This document shows positions 1-10,276 of a DNA stretch of 64,000 bases, piece by piece. Made by a program: the position numbers and the translations under genes. Source of the DNA: Pegoplata infirma (taxonomy: Eukaryota > Arthropoda > Insecta > Diptera > Anthomyiidae); the NCBI GenBank assembly GCA_963921195.1, contig OY992536.1, positions 238,612,023-238,676,022 on the forward strand, given 5' to 3'. The notes under the pieces were generated by a model. It was not told the origin of the DNA, did not search any database, and saw only the letters and a program-made list of their open reading frames with translations. How positions within the stretch are numbered: the first letter of the stretch is position 1; each line of letters begins with the position of its first letter.

Positions 1-522
1 ATATCAAATCATTTTTTTTTGACCAAGAAAAAACACGAAATTCTATTAAAATAGCAGGATATAATCGTGAAAATTGTTGAAACAAAGGTGAGTAAATTAA
101 ATTTTCATTGTCTGGGTCGGGTCAAATACTAATAATATTATGTTTTTTATTTTTGTTTGCAGAAAATCCATGTTCTGGTATGTCTTTATTGTAAGGCCCA
201 AAATGCAACTTTGGAGGCGAAAAAGGATAAATATGTGTTAAAAAAATGTAAATATTCCAAGTTATATATTATTGTTTTTATCTTTGTTAAATAAATTTAT
301 GCAATTCAAAATATTTCTTTAATTCTCAATTCTGTTCCAAATTTTACTTCTAGAACCGATTCCGTGGAACAAAAATATGTTCTAATTTTGCTTACAAACA
401 CCTGTTGCTTTTGGGACAATCCCTTTGTAAAAAGAATCGGTGTTGCACAAGAATTAGAACAGGTTCTAGGGAAGTATAAGTTGTACCACAATCGGTTCTT
501 TGGAACCGAAAATTTTGCTGGG
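1..522 (+). mobile_element. TA-target DNA transposon, CCCAGC-end family (left end outside window)
   Basis: The right end reads ...AATTTTGCTGGG at 511-522 and is followed by TA (523-524). The interior matches, in opposite orientation, the complete element at 47861-48594, which has TA on both sides and CCCAGCAAAAATTT / AAAATTTTCCTGGG ends. Both copies share a sub-terminal part with GAACCGATT motifs (about 350-510 here) and an intron-like gene fragment (see 40-240). The small 51487-51728 element has the same ends, so several internally different non-autonomous elements use one terminal sequence. The superfamily is probably Tc1/mariner-like, judged only from the TA target. Confidence 0.75.
40..240 (+). 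pseudogene. Captured two-exon gene fragment inside a DNA transposon
   Basis: A short exon-like stretch ending AACAAAG at 81-87 is followed by a strong donor (GTGAGTAA at 88), a 75-bp A/T-rich intron, a pyrimidine-rich acceptor (TTTTTGTTTGCAG ending at 162) and a second exon-like stretch (163-240). The second copy (minus strand, about 48142-48345) keeps both junctions with an 80-bp intron. In one frame the spliced product is cysteine-rich and ends ...KGCMCAKKK in the better copy. In this copy that frame carries TAA stops, and both copies share a TGA just before the donor. It resembles a captured fragment of a small secreted cysteine-rich peptide gene, but I do not recognise the parent. The frame choice is inference. 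Confidence 0.4.
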
Positions 523-662
523 TACCGTACACAAATACAATTTAAGGGGTTTTTAATATAAATACTTAATATAAATACTTAATACGTTGTTAATTTTTTT
601 TGTTTTAATGTTTATTTAATTACTACCATTGATTCGTTCACTTTTAATTAATAGCTTTGTTT

Positions 663-1142
663 TAGAGATGGGCGCTGGTCACGTGATTTGCGTGATTCAC
701 GTGAATCACGCGTGAATCACGCGTGAGTGTGAGTGATTTTCATTTCAATCACGTGATTGTGAGTGAGTGTGAGTTGAAAAAAAATCTGAGTGAGTGATTA
801 GTGAGTGAGTCATTTATTTTTTGCGTGAGTTTGCGTGATTAGATTTGTTGATTTGCCAATTTTTTTTTTAATTTTTTTGTAAAAAATTTTTTTCTGGATT
901 TTTTTTTTCCTTTTGGTAAGAAAATTTTATTGCGTGAGTAGATTTTGCGTGACTCACGCGTGAGCGTGATTGTATCTGGCGTGAGTCACGCATGAGCGTG
1001 AGTAAGTTTTTTATTACTCACGTGAATGTGAGTGAGCGTGAGTAAAAAAATAAATTGCGTGAGTGATTAGTGAGTGATTCGATTATGCTTTGCGTGAGCG
1101 TGAGTGAGTGTGAGTCAAAATCCACTCACGCGCCCATCTCTA
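663..1142. mobile_element. hAT-type MITE filled with a GTGAGTGA-like repeat
   Basis: Perfect 12-bp terminal inverted repeats, TAGAGATGGGCG and CGCCCATCTCTA, are flanked by an exact 8-bp direct repeat CTTTGTTT (655-662 and 1143-1150). An 8-bp duplication and TAG... ends are typical of the hAT superfamily. The 480-bp interior is a degenerate short-period repeat of GTGAGTGA, GCGTGAGTC and TCACGCGTGAG words, partly in inverted orientation. There is no coding capacity. The open frame across the right end (1070-1315) is a by-product of the repeat. Confidence 0.85.
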
Positions 1143-1150
1143 CTTTGTTT

Positions 1151-2030
1151 GTTTACCTACTACAATTAACTATTTTTTACTCATTTTACTACTTTTGCTC
1201 AAAATCCGTTCGAGTACACATAAAAATAGTAAATGTAGTAAGCAATTTAAGAGAATATGAATTTCTCTTTTACGAAAATTTTACTACAATTTACCGGAAG
1301 AATTTCAATGCGTAAATAAAAATATTATGTCAAATAAATTATTGACAAATTTTAATATTTATTTCCAAAGTAAATTTTAATACATAAAATAAAAAAAGGA
1401 AAATCTGCTAATTGTTGGATACATGGTTTTGCAAGTAAATACACATCTTTACAGAAATCTGCTTAACATCAAGCATTGATTCTTGGTAGAAAAAACATGA
1501 GCTCTTGGTGGGAAAATGTTATTTTTCCCACAGACGTTTTGTAAGATGCAAATGTATTTTTTTTGTCGATTTTGTATTTAACGGGCTTTCTTAAGATGGT
1601 ATTTTTAAATATATTTTGGAGTGTTTCATATACTAAAATCCTTGGATTTTAAGGGTAGAAAAGTTGGTGAAAATGTTCTACTAAAACTAACTTTGGATAT
1701 TAAAAAAACTCAGAATCTAATTAAAGTAAAGAGATTCTTCTCTCTGTACATTTTTTAATAGAATACCAAATATTCTATAGCATCTTATAAGATTCTGCGA
1801 TTTTCTGTAGGGAACACTGCTAACATTGTGCTAACACTATAGCAAAATGATTTTTTATTGTAAATGTTTTTAAGTAGAAGAATTCTTCAGATTCTGAAGG
1901 ATTTTCTATTAAAAAACAAACGGTGTTCAGTACTGACAAGGAAGGTCTTTCAATGGGCATCTACCATTTGTCCTGAAACTTCCAAAAGGGAAAGATGTGA
2001 TAAAAATAAAAGTTACTTGTATTTTTAGCT
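1151..2030. other. A/T-rich interval without recognised feature
   Basis: I see no convincing coding frame, RNA gene or terminal repeats here. Parts of 1700-1900 contain recurring AGATTCT / TTCTGTAGGGAA words that resemble the 35-bp tandem repeat at 62351-62522, so some of this is probably decayed repeat. Confidence 0.5.
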
Positions 2031-2039
2031 GCCTAATTT

Positions 2040-2455
2040 AACTTTTAAAAAAGGTTTTTCACCTAATGAAAAAATATGGGAAATTCCCAATAAAATCTGA
2101 ACTAGCAGCTTAATTTTATAGGGTTATCATATATGATTTTGACGGTCGTACGTATCCATAAAAACCACCCCAAATTTTACACATTTTTGACTGCAACAAC
2201 CTAACGAACCCGGCTTTGAACACGTCGAATACGCCATTGGATAGGCCTTCACAAAACCTTTCGACCGGTAAAAAATGATTGAAACTGTTATTTTAAAGAA
2301 ATGTGGAAAATTAAACAAAAAGCGAACAAATTCCCATTTGCTCCTTTTAGATCCGCTAAATGTGGGATTGTAAAGCTAACTCTTATTTTTCTACCTTCTT
2401 TCCAATATACAAGTCTCAGTAAAATCGGTTGGTCCTCCCTTGTGATTGCATTTTT
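2040..2455. repeat. Diverged relative of the 2930-3517 foldback
   Basis: Words such as GCCATTGGATAGGC, CCCCAAATTTTACACATTTT, AAGAAATG and TCGGTTGG...CCCTTGT occur in the same order as in the interior and right arm of the foldback at 2930-3517 (compare 3200-3345). No intact ends or target duplication remain. I read it as an old degraded copy of the same family. Confidence 0.5.
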
Positions 2456-2929
2456 GCAAGAAAATTTTCTCAGCTTTTGAACACCTTTCTTTGGGAAAAC
2501 CCTCTTTAAGGTCTTCTTTATCTTAAATGAAAGTACTCAGATGCCAAGATTTACATGAAAAATTACTCAAATTTTGAGAATTTTTCTGCAGGAAAAAGTA
2601 TAGAATATAAAAATTTGTTGTAAAAAGTAAAATATTAAAAAAAAATTGAATGATAAATATATTTTTACTACTTTTACTACTTTTCGTTTTTTTACTTTTT
2701 TGGATTTTTCGCTCAATGAGTAAAGTTTGACAATATTTCTCATTTACTACATTTACTACAAAAAAAGTAATCAAACAGACCTAATATGTTTATTTAATTA
2801 TTAATTATATATTTTTTCACTTTTTATCTTCCGACTGCGACCGCTGACACCACAATAAACAATAAAACTGACTAGTTACTTTTTAATAACTTCGTCTAAA
2901 ACATCGAGAAAGTTCGTTAAAACTTCTTA

Positions 2930-3517
2930 CAAGGGAAGTATCTCAACCCTTATGAACCGATTTGCCTGAAACTTAAAATATATATTAAAGAGACGATTTT
3001 AAGCTTGGGGTGTCTCGGCTTATCGGCCATATCGGTGTTTAAAAATTTCGTTGTCCCCTTATGAAATCACGTGGACCTTCGGGAAAATTTTGATAACTTC
3101 CGAACTAACAGGAATATCATCTAGGGCAAAAATACGGGTCGACTTAAATTTAATAAGGATTATTTGTTATTCATATGGATATCGTAGGTCTATGTCTTCA
3201 CATATGTACCCCCCAAAATTTACACATTTTCCTGAAAAAAATATTTAAAGAAGCCGAATTTTTACAAGGTTATGCCACCATTGGATAGGCATTAAAAAAG
3301 CCTTTCTTCTCATATGAAAACATCGTATAGTTTCTTAAAAAGAAATGGCTGAAAAATCCCAAAAACTATTTTTTCGCCATTTTTTGACCCATGTTTTGAA
3401 CCCCTAAATCCCTGATATGGCCGATAAGCCGAGACACCCCAACCTTAGAATTGTCTCTTTGATATATATTTTAAGTTTCAGGCAAATCGGTTCATAAGGG
3501 TTGAGATACTTCCCTTG
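2930..3517. mobile_element. Foldback MITE, CAAGGGAAGT ends, TTA target (Harbinger-like)
   Basis: Inverted arms of about 110 bp (2930-3038 and 3407-3517) begin CAAGGGAAGTATCTCAACCC and end in its complement, flanked by TTA at 2927-2929 and 3518-3520. A 3-bp TTA duplication suggests PIF/Harbinger. The same ends and TTA duplication flank the element at 44418-45017, and a lone right end lies at 10924-10935 followed by TTA. The 588-bp interior has no credible coding frame. Confidence 0.75.
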
Positions 3518-3520
3518 TTA

Positions 3521-3745
3521 GTGCTTATATGCTGCTTCGCTGTAAGCGAGAGCCGAAGCATTAAACCATTCTCCCCTTCAGTGAAGCAGCATAACTGCTT
3601 TGAAATTAAAAAAAAAAAAATGTTAAAATGTGTAAGTGCTTACATACTGCTTCGCTGTAAGTGAGAGCCGAAGCATTGAACCGTTCTACCTTACAGCGAA
3701 GTAGCTTTTACTGCTGCATACGTAAGATGTTATAAATGTAAGCAC
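3521..3745. repeat. Hairpin repeat with duplicated CTGCTTCGCTGTAAG module
   Basis: It starts GTGCTTATATGCTGCTTCGC directly after the preceding element's TTA and ends ATGTAAGCAC, an inverted match of the start. Two direct copies of an approximately 110-bp module (3521-3608 and 3632-3715) each contain CTGCTTCGCTGTAAG, GAGAGCCGAAGC and TACAGCGAAG-type words that can pair into stem-loops. It is probably a small MITE. Confidence 0.55.
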
Positions 3746-3794
3746 TTTTTTATGCGCTTTCTATTTTTAGTGCTTCTTAAAACCTCATATTTTT

Positions 3795-4206
3795 TTATTG
3801 GGTAGTATTGAGTAAATTTTTAATAAAAATTTATTAAATGTTTAAAAAAAAAATGAGTTAATTTTTAATTGACACAATTAAAAAATTACTCAAAATTTAT
3901 CAATTTATTTTTTTAAAAAGTTTAAAAAAATTTTAAATTTTCTTACAAAAAAAAAACAAAAAACCCTTTTTTTTTAAACTTTACCAAACATAGTTATGTC
4001 TCAAAAACATAGGAAAGTTTTATAAACACGATTACAAACTTTCATATACATACACATTCAAAAAACTATGAGAGTTTAAAAAAAAGTAAAAAACTATTAA
4101 ATTTTTATTAAATTATTTACTTAAATTGTTTTTAAAATTTTTAAATAAATTTTTAATTGCATCAATTAAAAAATTACTCAATTTTTGTTTTTAAATTTAA
4201 ACAAGT
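3795..4206. repeat. A/T-rich TIR element, main part (copy 1 of 2)
   Basis: The GAGTAAATTTTTAAT-rich sequence matches 54006-54515 over most of its length, including ATGTCTCAAAAACATAGG and GTCAATTAAAAAATTACTC-type words. The last portion of the family (CCTCCATATTTTTTTCTGTG) appears after the mini-me repeat, at about 4846-4892. The mini-me repeat at 4213-4846 therefore interrupts this copy. Confidence 0.6.
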
Positions 4207-4212
4207 AAGAAT

Positions 4213-4846
4213 GTTATAGCCGGTTAAGACCGACCATATGATACCCTACACCAGCATATTCCGGAAAATGGGTCCCAAGTCCAAACATCGACCGATTGGA
4301 TCTGTCTTTTGTTAGATCTTTATTTAGTGTAGAAAACACACACAGATCAAATTTTAGTGGAATTGGTTTATATTTTTTGTCAATAGACCGATTTAACTGA
4401 ATATCGGTCGAAATTTTTATATGGGGGACTAAGTCCAAAATGGTCCAATTATATTCCGATTTGATTAGGTTACTAAAGTACACATTTAACACCTAAAATT
4501 TAAATTTTTATCAAATAATTCCATTTTTATGAATTTTGAGGAAATTATGTGAATATCGGGAGGGTGGTTTGTATGGGGGCTACCAGAAGGACTGACCCGA
4601 TCCCTTTGAAATTTGGAATGGTGATTCGTGCATACAAAATTTGATTAACTGATAAATTTCATTATAATATGGTTATTAGAGTCATTTAAGCAGAATCCAA
4701 AGGGGGTGTTTGTATTGGGCTAGGTCTTAGCATGTACCGATTTTCTCCAATTTCAATATGCTTCGTCCTTGGGCCAAAAGATGCTTAAGTTTCGAATTTC
4801 AAGGTCTAGGACCAATATTTCGGGTAGTTACAAACATCAGCACAAA
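4213..4846 (-). mobile_element. Mini-me-like repeat, inserted in an A/T-rich element
   Basis: It contains CCGACCATATGATACCCTAC at the left and ACCAATATTTCGGGTAGTTACAAACATC at the right, the reverse-complement order of the longer copy at 43858-45240. Diptera-wide mini-me repeats carry such an ATACCC core and usually a GTCY tract; the GTCY tract is missing here. The interior is shared with the 43.9-kb copy (GGGCTAGGTCTTAGCATG, CCCGATCCCTTTGAAATTTGG). The open frame at 4214-4492 (minus) lies within it and is not a gene. Confidence 0.6.
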
Positions 4847-5009
4847 CTCAAGTGATTACACAAATTTTTTTCCTCCATATTTTTTTCTGTGCAGTCAAAT
4901 GCCGATTTTTAGCATATTGTTTATATGGTTTTTTGGTTATAACTCGTCGACTAATTGATATTTTTTTTAATCTGCAAAAGCCAAATTATTGCTATTTTAA
5001 ATTTTTTTT

Positions 5010-5290
5010 AATTAAAATTTTCCAATTTTGAAAAAAGGTGTTTTGGGGCATTCTCCCCCAAAATCATGCCATTTTTTTGGTATCAAGTGTGAATGTTTTA
5101 ATGATACCGTAAAATCTTTAAATTTCATATTTAAGTATTCACAATCAAATATTATGCAAAAATAATTTGAGGCTCAAAGTGGAGACCGAAGATAAACTCC
5201 GATCGGAGTGATATTTTGCAAGTCAGTTACCTTTAGGGGACAAACACTTTTGACAGGTATTAGAATTTTGTCAGAGAGAAAAACACCTAA
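5010..5290. repeat. Dispersed repeat, undivided copy
   Basis: This stretch (GAAAAAAGGTGTTTTGGGGC... GAGGCTCAAAGTGGAGAC... AGAGAGAAAA) matches the two halves found at 6121-6310 and 9691-9836 on either side of the 560-bp array. It shows what the locus looks like without the array. No ends could be defined. Confidence 0.65.
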
Positions 5291-6120
5291 ACAATACATA
5301 CATGCGATAAATTGTTTTATCATTCTAGACATTTGGTTTGGAATGCCTTATATCTACAAATAAACACAAAGAAACACATTGAGAAATTGAAAAAAGAAAT
5401 ATTTTACTAGCAATATCAATTACCTTTACCAATGCAATGCAATAATATACGTAAAATGTAATGGAATGCAATGTCAGACAGCAATATCATTCCATTTTAT
5501 ATTCAACCATCTATGCAACCACCACTGAACCCAATCAACAGTGTTTCTGCTAATTAATGGTAAAAGAATAATAATGGCAATGCTGCTTGTTAAATGTAAT
5601 GTTTATAATAATGATGATGATTATAGTGCAGTTGGGGCGATTGCACAATACTATTCTACTCTACACAGACAAAAATTTCACAACAAAATTTTTAATTGCA
5701 TCAAGTGATCAATTCTGCAAAATTTTATCAATTACTTTTGTAATCAAAATTAAAACCACAGTATGTCATTTGATGTGTTATGCATCGTATACTGCTCTAA
5801 AAATTTTCAATAAGATTAAGTGATCATTTTTTTGACCTACAGCCAATGTGGGTTAAAGACGTCCTAGATCGGTAAGATTTCATGACAGACTTTATGTTAT
5901 TATATAAAATGCATCGACACCAAAAAACCGTTAATTTGCTCAAAAATGTAAATTATAGATTTTACTAATCCAAATTATTGATAAAACCAACATTTCTTTG
6001 AAATCCGCCAACTTCCCCTCGCGATTCCCGAAAAGTGGTCCGACGGATATCCGCCATATTTCACATTTTTCTTCTCCAAGGTGTTCTTAATGAATTTAGA
6101 AAGAAAAAATGGTATATTTA
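5291..6120. other. A/T-rich interval without recognised feature
   Basis: A TTTGGTTTGGAATGCCTTAT word at 5333-5352 resembles the TTTGGTGTGGAATGCCTCA ends of the foldback family at 50919-52235, but no partner end is visible. Short frames here (5587-5823, 5975-6184) have no protein features and overlap repeats. Confidence 0.45.
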
Positions 6121-6310
6121 ATTTTTTTTTAATAAAATTTTCAAATTTTGAAAAAAGGTGTTTTGAGAACGCCCCCAGAATCATGCCATTTTTTTGGTAT
6201 CAAGTTTGAACGGGTTAATGATATCTTTAAATTTCATATTTAAGTATTTACGATCAAATATTATACAAAAAAATTTTTGTATTTATTTTAATAAAAAAAC
6301 TTAAATTTTT
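6121..6310. repeat. Left half of a dispersed repeat split by the 560-bp array
   Basis: It shares TTTTCAAATTTTGAAAAAAGG, ATCATGCCATTTTTTTGGTA and TTTCATATTTAAGTATT words with 5010-5160. Matching sequence resumes at about 9729 after the array, with GAGGCTCAAAGTGGAGAC. Confidence 0.65.
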
Positions 6311-9300
6311 TTGTTTGTGTTTTTCTGATTGAAGAAGAAAATTGTGTCTTCTAAAGATTAAATTAGATGTGGATTTACCCTAGACCATGGTTTCTGTAGC
6401 CACTTCTACGTCATCAGTAGGCAATTACATTAAATTGATTATTTGATATTTGCTAGAAAAATTCTTTATATGTTTTTTTATCAACAGACTAGCCTGACAT
6501 GAGCTTCGAACCTGTGTCGTTAAAATCTCTCATGTTTTGTAAGCCGAAGCCATAACCACTAGGCTATACTCGGTGTATAAACATCAGTGACTAAACGTCG
6601 TTTGTTTTTAACTCACAGTAGGTTTCGTGTGTGACGTATACAGAAAAGCTTTTTCTCTAACTCAAGAAATGCATTTAATCTAGAGACCAACAACAATTTT
6701 CTTAATCTTTCATTTACTTTATTTTATGCAAACTTTACTATAGCAGAGAATTTTTTGTTCTTCATACTACAGTAACGCATAGTTAAAGTGAATTGCTCAC
6801 ACGAGCGACATTTGTCAGTATTTCTATATTAATTATATTTTTTCGGCGTAAGCCAAGTGTATTTAATTTGTTGTTTGTGTTTTTCTGATTGAAGAAGAAA
6901 ATTGTGTCTTCTAAAGATTAAATTAGATGTGGATTTACCCTAGACCATGGTTTCTGTAGCCACTTCTACGTCATCAGTAGGCAATTACATTAAATTGATT
7001 ATTTGATATTTGCTAGAAAAATTCTTTATATGTTTTTTTATCAACAGACTAGCCTGACATGAGCTTCGAACCTGTGTCGTTAAAATCTCTCATGTTTTGT
7101 AAGCCGAAGCCATAACCACTAGGCTATACTCGGTGTATAAACATCAGTGACTAAACGTCGTTTGTTTTTAACTCACAGTAGGTTTCGTGTGTGACGTATA
7201 CAGAAAAGCTTTTTCTCTAACTCAAGAAATGCATTTAATCTAGAGACCAACAACAATTTTCTTAATCTTTCATTTACTTTATTTTATGCAAACTTTACTA
7301 TAGCAGAGAATTTTTTGTTCTTCATACTACAGTAACGCATAGTTAAAGTGAATTGCTCACACGAGCGACATTTGTCAGTATTTCTATATTAATTATATTT
7401 TTTCGGCGTAAGCCAAGTGTATTTAATTTGTTGTTTGTGTTTTTCTGATTGAAGAAGAAAATTGTGTCTTCTAAAGATTAAATTAGATGTGGATTTACCC
7501 TAGACCATGGTTTCTGTAGCCACTTCTACGTCATCAGTAGGCAATTACATTAAATTGATTATTTGATATTTGCTAGAAAAATTCTTTATATGTTTTTTTA
7601 TCAACAGACTAGCCTGACATGAGCTTCGAACCTGTGTCGTTAAAATCTCTCATGTTTTGTAAGCCGAAGCCATAACCACTAGGCTATACTCGGTGTATAA
7701 ACATCAGTGACTAAACGTCGTTTGTTTTTAACTCACAGTAGGTTTCGTGTGTGACGTATACAGAAAAGCTTTTTCTCTAACTCAAGAAATGCATTTAATC
7801 TAGAGACCAACAACAATTTTCTTAATCTTTCATTTACTTTATTTTATGCAAACTTTACTATAGCAGAGAATTTTTTGTTCTTCATACTACAGTAACGCAT
7901 AGTTAAAATGAATTGCTCACACGAGCGACATTTGTCAGTATTTCTATATTAATTATATTTTTTCGGCGTAAGCCAAGTGTATTTAATTTGTTGTTTGTGT
8001 TTTTCTGATTGAAGAAGAAAATTGTGTCTTCTAAAGATTAAATTAGATGTGGATTTACCCTAGACCATGGTTTCTGTAGCCACTTCTACGTCATCAGTAG
8101 GCAATTACATTAAATTGATTATTTGATATTTGCTAGAAAAATTCTTTATATGTTTTTTTATCAACAGACTAGCCTGACATGAGCTTCGAACCTGTGTCGT
8201 TAAAATCTCTCATGTTTTGTAAGCCGAAGCCATAACCACTAGGCTATACTCGGTGTATAAACATCAGTGACTAAACGTCGTTTGTTTTTAACTCACAGTA
8301 GGTTTCGTGTGTGACGTATACAGAAAAGCTTTTTCTCTAACTCAAGAAATGCATTTAATCTAGAGACCAACCACAATTTTCTTAATCTTTCATTTACTTT
8401 ATTTTATGCAAACTTTACTATAGCAGAGAATTTTTTGTTCTTCATACTACAGTAACGCATAGTTAAAGTGAATTGCTCACACGAGCGACATTTGTCAGTA
8501 TTTCTATATTAATTATATTTTTTCGGCGTAAGCCAAGTGTATTTAATTTGTTGTTTGTGTTTTTCTGATTGAAGAAGAAAATTGTGTCTTCTAAAGATTA
8601 AATTAGATGTGGATTTACCCTAGACCATGGTTTCTGTAGCCACTTCTACGTCATCAGTAGGCAATTACATTAAATTGATTATTTGATATTTGCTAGAAAA
8701 ATTCTTTATATGTTTTTTTATCAACAGACTAGCCTGACATGAGCTTCGAACCTGTGTCGTTAAAATCTCTCATGTTTTGTAAGCCGAAGCCATAACCACT
8801 AGGCTATACTCGGTGTATAAACATCAGTGACTAAACGTCGTTTGTTTTTAACTCACAGTAGGTTTCGTGTGTGACGTATACAGAAAAGCTTTTTCTCTAA
8901 CTCAAGAAATGCATTTAATCTAGAGACCAACAACAATTTTCTTAATCTTTCATTTACTTTATTTTATGCAAACTTTACTATAGCAGAGAATTTTTTGTTC
9001 TTCATACTACAGTAACGCATAGTTAAAGTGAATTGCTCACACGAGCGACATTTGTCAGTATTTCTATATTAATTATATTTTTTCGGCGTAAGCCAAGTGT
9101 ATTTAATTTGTTGTTTGTGTTTTTCTGATTGAAGAAGAAAATTGTGTCTTCTAAAGATTAAATTAGATGTGGATTTACCCTAGACCATGGTTTCTGTAGC
9201 CACTTCTACGTCATCAGTAGGCAATTACATTAAATTGATTATTTGATATTTGCTAGAAAAATTCTTTATATGTTTTTTTATCAACAGACTAGCCTGACAT

Positions 9301-9690
9301 GAGCTTCGAACCTGTGTCGTTAAAATCTCTCATGTTTTGTAAGCCGAAGCCATAACCACTAGGCTATACTCGGTGTATAAACATCAGTGACTAAACGTCG
9401 TTTGTTTTTAACTCACAGTAGGTTTCGTGTGTGACGTATACAGAAAAGCTTTTTCTCTAACTCAAGAAATGCATTTAATCTAGAGACCAACAACAATTTT
9501 CTTAATCTTTCATTTACTTTATTTTATGCAAACTTTACTATAGCAGAGAATTTTTTGTTCTTCATACTACAGTAACGCATAGTTAAAGTGAATTGCTCAC
9601 ACGAGCGACATTTGTCAGTATTTCTATATTAATTATATTTTTTCGGCGTAAGCCAAGTGTATTTAATTTGTTGTTTGTGTTTTTCTGATT
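6311..9690. repeat. Six-copy tandem array of a 560-bp unit
   Basis: GAAGAAGAAAATTGTG starts at 6331, 6891, 7451, 8011, 8571 and 9131, exactly 560 bp apart. The array is 20 + 6 x 560 bp, with TTGTTTGTGTTTTTCTGATT at both boundaries. The copies are almost identical; I noticed only single-base differences, for example in units 3 (about 7907) and 4 (about 8372). There is no open reading frame of note. Each unit holds a tRNA-like segment on the minus strand. The array sits inside a dispersed repeat. A second array of the same unit with its own private variants begins at about 63190. Confidence 0.95.
6493..6575 (-). other. Degenerate tRNA-like sequence in each 560-bp unit (Pol III box A/B)
   Basis: Read on the minus strand, the segment has a box-A-like TAGCCTAGTGGTTA and, 43 nt further on, a box-B-like GGTTCGAAGCT, flanked by partly complementary GACA/TGTC. 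The spacing is normal for a tRNA or tRNA-derived SINE, but the acceptor and anticodon stems do not pair well, so it is not a functional tRNA gene. The same segment recurs at 7053, 7613, 8173, 8733, 9293 and 63424. It could still recruit RNA polymerase III; that is inference. Confidence 0.55.
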
Positions 9691-9836
9691 TTTTTTGTAA
9701 AAAAAGTCCTTTTTTGCAAAAACCCCAATTTTGAGGCTCAAAGTGGAGACAGAAGATAAACTCCGATCGGAGTGATATTTTGCACGTGAGTTACCCTTAG
9801 GGTATTAGAATTTGATCAGAGAGAAAAGCCCAAAAA
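9691..9836. repeat. Right half of the dispersed repeat split by the array
   Basis: GAGGCTCAAAGTGGAGAC, GATAAACTCCGATCGGAGTG and ATATTTTGCA follow in the same order as at 5171-5220. Together with 6121-6310 it rebuilds the 5010-5290 repeat apart from short A/T-rich stretches flanking the array. Confidence 0.65.
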
Positions 9837-10188
9837 CGAGCCACCCTAGTGATCAATAATGAAAAATGTTATCCAGTCAGTATTAAGTCAGGATCTTATT
9901 TTATAAGCTTTCAAAAAAGCCCTTTTTTTGGCACTTCAACCCCTAATTACTCAAAATCCTGACAGGATATACAAATTTGTTTTGCATATTTGAAATCAGC
10001 GCAGCAAACATTATCTAACCAATTTTCGAAAATCTAAAATGAATTTTCTTGTAAAGCTATGTGTTTCGATTGAAAAACACCCGATAATAACCAATCGAAA
10101 ATAATATGTAGTTTAATTGCAAATTAAACTTTGAATATCTAATAGCCGTATGAATTAATAGTGTTTCAAGTAGTATATTATATACATA
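9837..10188. other. A/T-rich interval without recognised feature
   Basis: I see no coding frame or terminal repeat in this stretch between the split dispersed repeat and the foldback that begins at 10191. Confidence 0.5.
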
Positions 10189-10276
10189 TATGGGGCATTC
10201 CATGCCAAATCGCACACTTTCGGACTCGAGCCCTTTCGATTTATTTTATTTTTGGATATGTTGTAATATGTACACG

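Noticed and set aside
1070..1315. 81-aa frame at the right end of the hAT MITE
   Set aside because: It starts within the GTGAGTGA repeat, crosses the TIR and TSD, and has no conserved feature.
6493..6575. Functional tRNA gene cluster
   Set aside because: Box A and B are tRNA-like, but acceptor and anticodon stems do not pair and there is no T-run terminator, so only a tRNA-derived sequence is claimed.
6311..9690. CRISPR-like or ribosomal spacer array
   Set aside because: Units are 560 bp with no short repeat/unique spacer pattern and no rRNA sequence; the genome is eukaryotic. It is a tandem satellite.
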